A stretch of 54,535 nucleotides of DNA, from contig JAILZP010000022.1 of the NCBI GenBank assembly GCA_023512435.1, positions 1 through 54,535 of the forward strand, read 5' to 3'. This document shows, in pieces, positions 52,229 through 54,535 of this stretch; within the stretch, counting starts at the first letter, position 1; every line of letters starts with the position of its first letter. The notes under the pieces were generated by a model. It did no database searches, had not been told where the DNA came from, and worked only from the letters and a program-made list of their open reading frames with translations. This DNA comes from Peptococcaceae bacterium. GTDB lineage: Bacteria > Bacillota > Desulfotomaculia > Desulfotomaculales > Desulfocucumaceae. The translations under genes were made by a program, and so were the position numbers.

Positions 52229-52822
52229 TTATCGCGCCGTTCCCGGGCGGGTTTGTTTGAGCAGCCGGGCCATGTTGAGGCCCAGGGTTTTAAAGGTTTC
52301 CACGCCTTCCTGGTCGTTCAGGACGTCTCCCGGCATCAGGCCGACGCCCACATTCCAGTAATTTGAACCCGGGATGATCATCTGGGAGATGCCGAAAAAG
52401 AAATTAACCGCCGAGTAGGCAAAGGTGGCCCCCGCCCGGCGCATGGAGATCACGGCCGCCCCGGCCTTGCCCTTCAGCATGTCGTCGTTGAACTTGGCCA
52501 CCATTCCGCAGCGGTCGATAAATGCCTTCACCTCGGCGGAAACATTGCTGAAGTACACCGGTGACCCGATCAGGATGCCGTCGGCGGCCAGGGCCTTTTC
52601 AATAAAAAAGTTCATTTCATCGTCGGTTTGGGCGCAGCGCCGGTCCCTGTTCCGCATGCACATGAAGCAGGCCCTGCATCCTCCCAGCTTTTTGCCGCCC
52701 AGCTGTGCAATCTCGCCCTCGATGCCTTCTTTGGCCATGATATCCAGGACTGTCCTGAGAGAGTGAAAAGTGTTCCCCTTGGCGCGGGGACTTCCGTTAA
52801 AGGCCACAACCCTGATTGACAT
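52229..52822 (-). CDS. Iron-sulfur flavoprotein / NAD(P)H-dependent FMN reductase family
   Basis: ATG at 52822 after AAAGGAGGG. The product is 197 residues with a flavodoxin-like fold. N-G-S-P-R-A-K-G-N-T binds the FMN phosphate. A compact cysteine motif C49/C52/C55/C63 resembles the [4Fe-4S] motif of Isf from methanogens, but the last gap is seven residues. G-S-P-V-Y-F-S-N-V-S-A-E-V-K-A-F-I-D-R is typical of the family. Such proteins move electrons between ferredoxin and oxidants in anaerobes. Confidence 0.9.
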   Translation of the reverse strand: MSIRVVAFNGSPRAKGNTFHSLRTVLDIMAKEGIEGEIAQLGGKKLGGCRACFMCMRNRDRRCAQTDDEMNFFIEKALAADGILIGSPVYFSNVSAEVKAFIDRCGMVAKFNDDMLKGKAGAAVISMRRAGATFAYSAVNFFFGISQMIIPGSNYWNVGVGLMPGDVLNDQEGVETFKTLGLNMARLLKQTRPGTAR

Positions 52823-52863
52823 ATGGAGGCCCTCCTTTCTTTATGTTACAAGGGGGTTATTCT

Positions 52864-53313
52864 TTATTTGCAGTCTATTTCCTCTTGCTCGCCGGAGACG
52901 GGAAAAATCCTGCCCGAAACCTCCCCTTCGAGAACCACCTTGCCCTCCTGGTTGGTGCAGGCCATGTGAAGGGTGAGTTTGTTTCTGTCCGGGTCTTTTT
53001 CCACCACTGTGACCCTGGCGCAGACCGTTTCCCCCACGTATACCGGGGCCAGGAAGCGGAAGGACATCCTGGCGGCCGGATACGGCTCGGGGAGCAGGGT
53101 TCCCCCGGCGTGCGTGATCATGCTGCCCGTCAGCAGCCCCGGCACAACCCGGCCTTTGAATCCGCACCTTTCCGCGATTTGGGTGTCCATGTGAATGGGG
53201 TTGAAGTCACCGGTTATCCCTGTAAAGTTGGCCACGTCGCCTTCGCTGAAGGTGCGGCGGAAAGTGACCGAGTCGCCCACCTTCATATCTTTCCACGATG
53301 AGAAAAAGCGCAT
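52864..53313 (-). CDS. MaoC-like hot-dog hydratase (R-specific enoyl-CoA hydratase group)
   Basis: ATG at 53313, with the ribosome binding site inside the stop region of the upstream gene (53317), so the two are coupled. The product is 149 residues. The hydratase-2 motif is present as D36 and H41 in G-D-F-N-P-I-H-M-D, followed by G-L-L-T-G-S-M. It would hydrate enoyl-CoA to 3-hydroxyacyl-CoA, or a related acyl group. No beta-oxidation partners lie next to it. Confidence 0.9.
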   Translation of the reverse strand: MRFFSSWKDMKVGDSVTFRRTFSEGDVANFTGITGDFNPIHMDTQIAERCGFKGRVVPGLLTGSMITHAGGTLLPEPYPAARMSFRFLAPVYVGETVCARVTVVEKDPDRNKLTLHMACTNQEGKVVLEGEVSGRIFPVSGEQEEIDCK

Positions 53314-53316
53314 GGT

Positions 53317-54030
53317 TCAAAACCCTCCTGAAATTTTTCCGGCTGGTATGACCCGCAGGCGGAAGGCGTCCATCACTCCGTGGCACAGGCAGGCGGTGCT
53401 AAGCAGATAATCTTTTGCTGTCCCGGTTTGCCTGACTTTTTCCAGGACCGGCCACAGGACTTCCGGCTTGTAGCCGCCGACCCCCGGCGCCAGCTGGACG
53501 CTTCTTATGCCCAGTGAGACAAAGCCCTCGATATTGAGGTTGAGGTAATCCCGGTAAAGCAACCCTTTTCGTTTTTGACGGGTAACGGTGCAAATGCTTT
53601 CCGGTTCGGGGCAGTTATCCGGGCAAACAAAGTCGGCGTAGCTTGAATAAAGTGTGCCCGTTCCCCCCGGGACCGGATTTGGCAGCCGGCGTGCCGCCTG
53701 TTCCGGGACCGGAATTTTTTCCAGTTCGAACACCGGTTGCAATTTCCTTTTCAGCCATTCATAGGCGAGGTGCACGGGGACGGCCGGCACTATGTAGGAG
53801 GGGATGTCTTCACCGGCCAGGTTGTCGGCCAGAAAACCGGCCGCATCGGACTGCACGGCCCGGACAGGGGCAGGCAGGTCGGAAAGCAGGCCGAGGGACC
53901 GGACGCTGAGGTCCACCACTGTGAAGCAGGCCCGGGGATATTTGGCCATGAGGCGGGAAGCGGCTATCCGGCCGAAACGGCCGCAGCCCATAATCCAAAA
54001 AGTTTTTTCCCGGTTTGCCGCTTCTTTCAT
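53317..54030 (-). CDS. Rossmann-fold protein with cysteine clusters, function unknown
   Basis: ATG at 54030 after GGAGT. The product is 237 residues. Residues 12-22 (W-I-M-G-C-G-R-F-G-R-I) form a G-x-G-x-x-G NAD-binding motif like TrkA-type or saccharopine-dehydrogenase-type domains. The middle has a cysteine group (V-C-P-D-N-C-P-E-P-E-S-I-C) and the end has A-C-L-C-H-G, so metal or iron-sulfur binding is possible. I do not recognise the family. It is the first gene of a two-gene unit with the MaoC hydratase. Confidence 0.65.
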   Translation of the reverse strand: MKEAANREKTFWIMGCGRFGRIAASRLMAKYPRACFTVVDLSVRSLGLLSDLPAPVRAVQSDAAGFLADNLAGEDIPSYIVPAVPVHLAYEWLKRKLQPVFELEKIPVPEQAARRLPNPVPGGTGTLYSSYADFVCPDNCPEPESICTVTRQKRKGLLYRDYLNLNIEGFVSLGIRSVQLAPGVGGYKPEVLWPVLEKVRQTGTAKDYLLSTACLCHGVMDAFRLRVIPAGKISGGF

Positions 54031-54375
54031 TTTTTTACTCCTTGAAACAGGTTAAAATGCACTCCTGGTTGGCCCCGGGTGGATTATCAAGATATCTTTT
54101 CGCTGCCGGCCGGGATAATCCTGCCGGCCTCAAGCTTGTATAATACTCTGCATGCAAAATATTGCATGTTTGACGGGATCTGCAGGTCAGTACTGTGCGA
54201 CTGCCGCCTGTATCCCGGAGAATGTCTGTATCAAGGGGATTTTTTACACTTCCCGGCCGCCGCTTTGGTATATTTTTTGCGAAGGGTGTGGCAGTATAGG
54301 GAATGCCGGCGTGTCAATGAATGTGCCCGGCTGCCGGGTATCAGGGGTTTTTCACTTGGAAGGAGTTGATCATTT
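54031..54375 (+). other. Leader and promoter region of the glutamate-dehydrogenase-type gene
   Basis: No credible gene is seen. TATAAT lies at 54139-54144 with a poor -35. A GCCGGC pair (near 54096 and 54122) can fold. From a start near 54151 the leader would be about 225 nt, which is long. The GGAAGGAG ribosome binding site at 54358-54365 serves the GTG at 54376. Confidence 0.45.
54151..54168. promoter_or_regulatory. Palindromic operator candidate upstream of gdhA
   Basis: CATGCAA and TTGCATG arms with a 4-bp AATA spacer form a perfect 7-bp inverted repeat about 7 bp after the TATAAT box, the position of a repressor site. Confidence 0.55.
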
Positions 54376-54535
54376 GTGACCGGGCCCGAGAAATCATCAT
54401 GCAAAAAATGTGAATTCCTGGAGGCGGCATTGCAGCAGGTGGAGGTCGCCGCCCAAAAACTTGGGCTGGACCCGGGCCTCCTGAAAATCCTCAAGGAGCC
54501 CAAGCGGGTCCTCACGGTATCCATCCCGGTGCGCA
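54376..54535 (+). CDS. Glu/Leu/Phe/Val dehydrogenase, N-terminal part (runs off the window)
   Basis: GTG at 54376 with AAGGAG 10 nt upstream. The 53 visible residues contain A-L-Q-Q-V-E-V-A-A-Q-K-L-G-L-D-P-G-L-L-K-I-L-K-E-P and V-L-T-V-S-I-P-V-R, the entry of the glutamate dehydrogenase dimerisation domain. A short N-terminal C-K-K-C motif is unusual. The enzyme would convert glutamate to 2-oxoglutarate and ammonia, or be a branched-chain relative. Catalytic residues lie beyond the edge. Confidence 0.85.
   Translation, partial: MTGPEKSSCKKCEFLEAALQQVEVAAQKLGLDPGLLKILKEPKRVLTVSIPVR

Noticed and set aside
54079-54379. Overlapping open frames upstream of the gdh-type gene
   Set aside because: They lack ribosome binding sites, overlap a promoter-like region and palindrome, and have cysteine-rich random-looking translations.

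Overview
The window reads as chromosomal DNA of a GC-rich, endospore-lineage Firmicute of the Desulfotomaculum/Pelotomaculum type (Peptococcaceae, Clostridia). The reasons are the Gram-positive ylxM-ffh-rpsP-khpA-ylqD-rimM-trmD-rplS-lepB-rbgA-rnhB order, strong AGGAGG ribosome binding sites with many GTG and TTG starts, an 11-subunit complex I without nuoEFG, a tungsten-type aldehyde:ferredoxin oxidoreductase, and anaerobic ferredoxin-type proteins. The genus is an inference from gene content; no search was run.

Layout. 1-6250: the end of a LolA-like gene, a secreted protein of unknown function, an orphan BTAD/TPR regulator, and an AT-rich island with a frameshifted IS110-family transposase. 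6253-13941: the translation and secretion cluster from ylxM to rnhB. 14282-24045: nuoABCDHIJKLMN, ended by a strong terminator. 24205-28108: a MoxR ATPase with a VWA protein, a C_GCAxxG_C_C protein, and ilvC. 28384-34893: ackA, a GntR/UTRA regulator, alanine dehydrogenase, a taurine:pyruvate-type aminotransferase and sulfoacetaldehyde acetyltransferase. Together these form a complete route from taurine to acetate, ammonia, sulfite and ATP. 35028-44837: two divergent catabolic units. The minus-strand unit holds an S1P-lyase-like PLP enzyme, an MFS transporter, a 3-hydroxyacyl-CoA dehydrogenase, AOR and a MoaD-like protein. The plus-strand unit holds a ThDP enzyme, an IclR regulator and a zinc-type dehydrogenase. 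44889-54030: mostly minus-strand singletons: acylphosphatase, HD-GYP protein, membrane polyferredoxin, soluble chemoreceptor, ComM-like ATPase, DUF1992 protein, iron-sulfur flavoprotein, MaoC hydratase and a Rossmann protein. 54376-end: the start of a glutamate-dehydrogenase-family gene.

How the genes work together. In the taurine unit, Tpa makes sulfoacetaldehyde and alanine, Ald recycles alanine to pyruvate, Xsc releases sulfite and makes acetyl phosphate, and AckA turns acetyl phosphate into ATP. A near-identical site at the predicted start points of ackA and gntR suggests the GntR protein controls both transcripts. The neighbouring AOR/lyase locus looks like aldehyde-generating catabolism feeding low-potential electrons to ferredoxin, which the nuoEFG-less complex I could oxidise.

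A second theme is repetitive DNA. Short tandem repeats, all with a 7-bp period but with different heptamer sequences, sit in gaps between genes (8064, 10545, 10764, 12083, 12992, 13956, 14164, 25068 and 25115). In two places they have become the 3' end of a gene (trmD and the MoxR gene).
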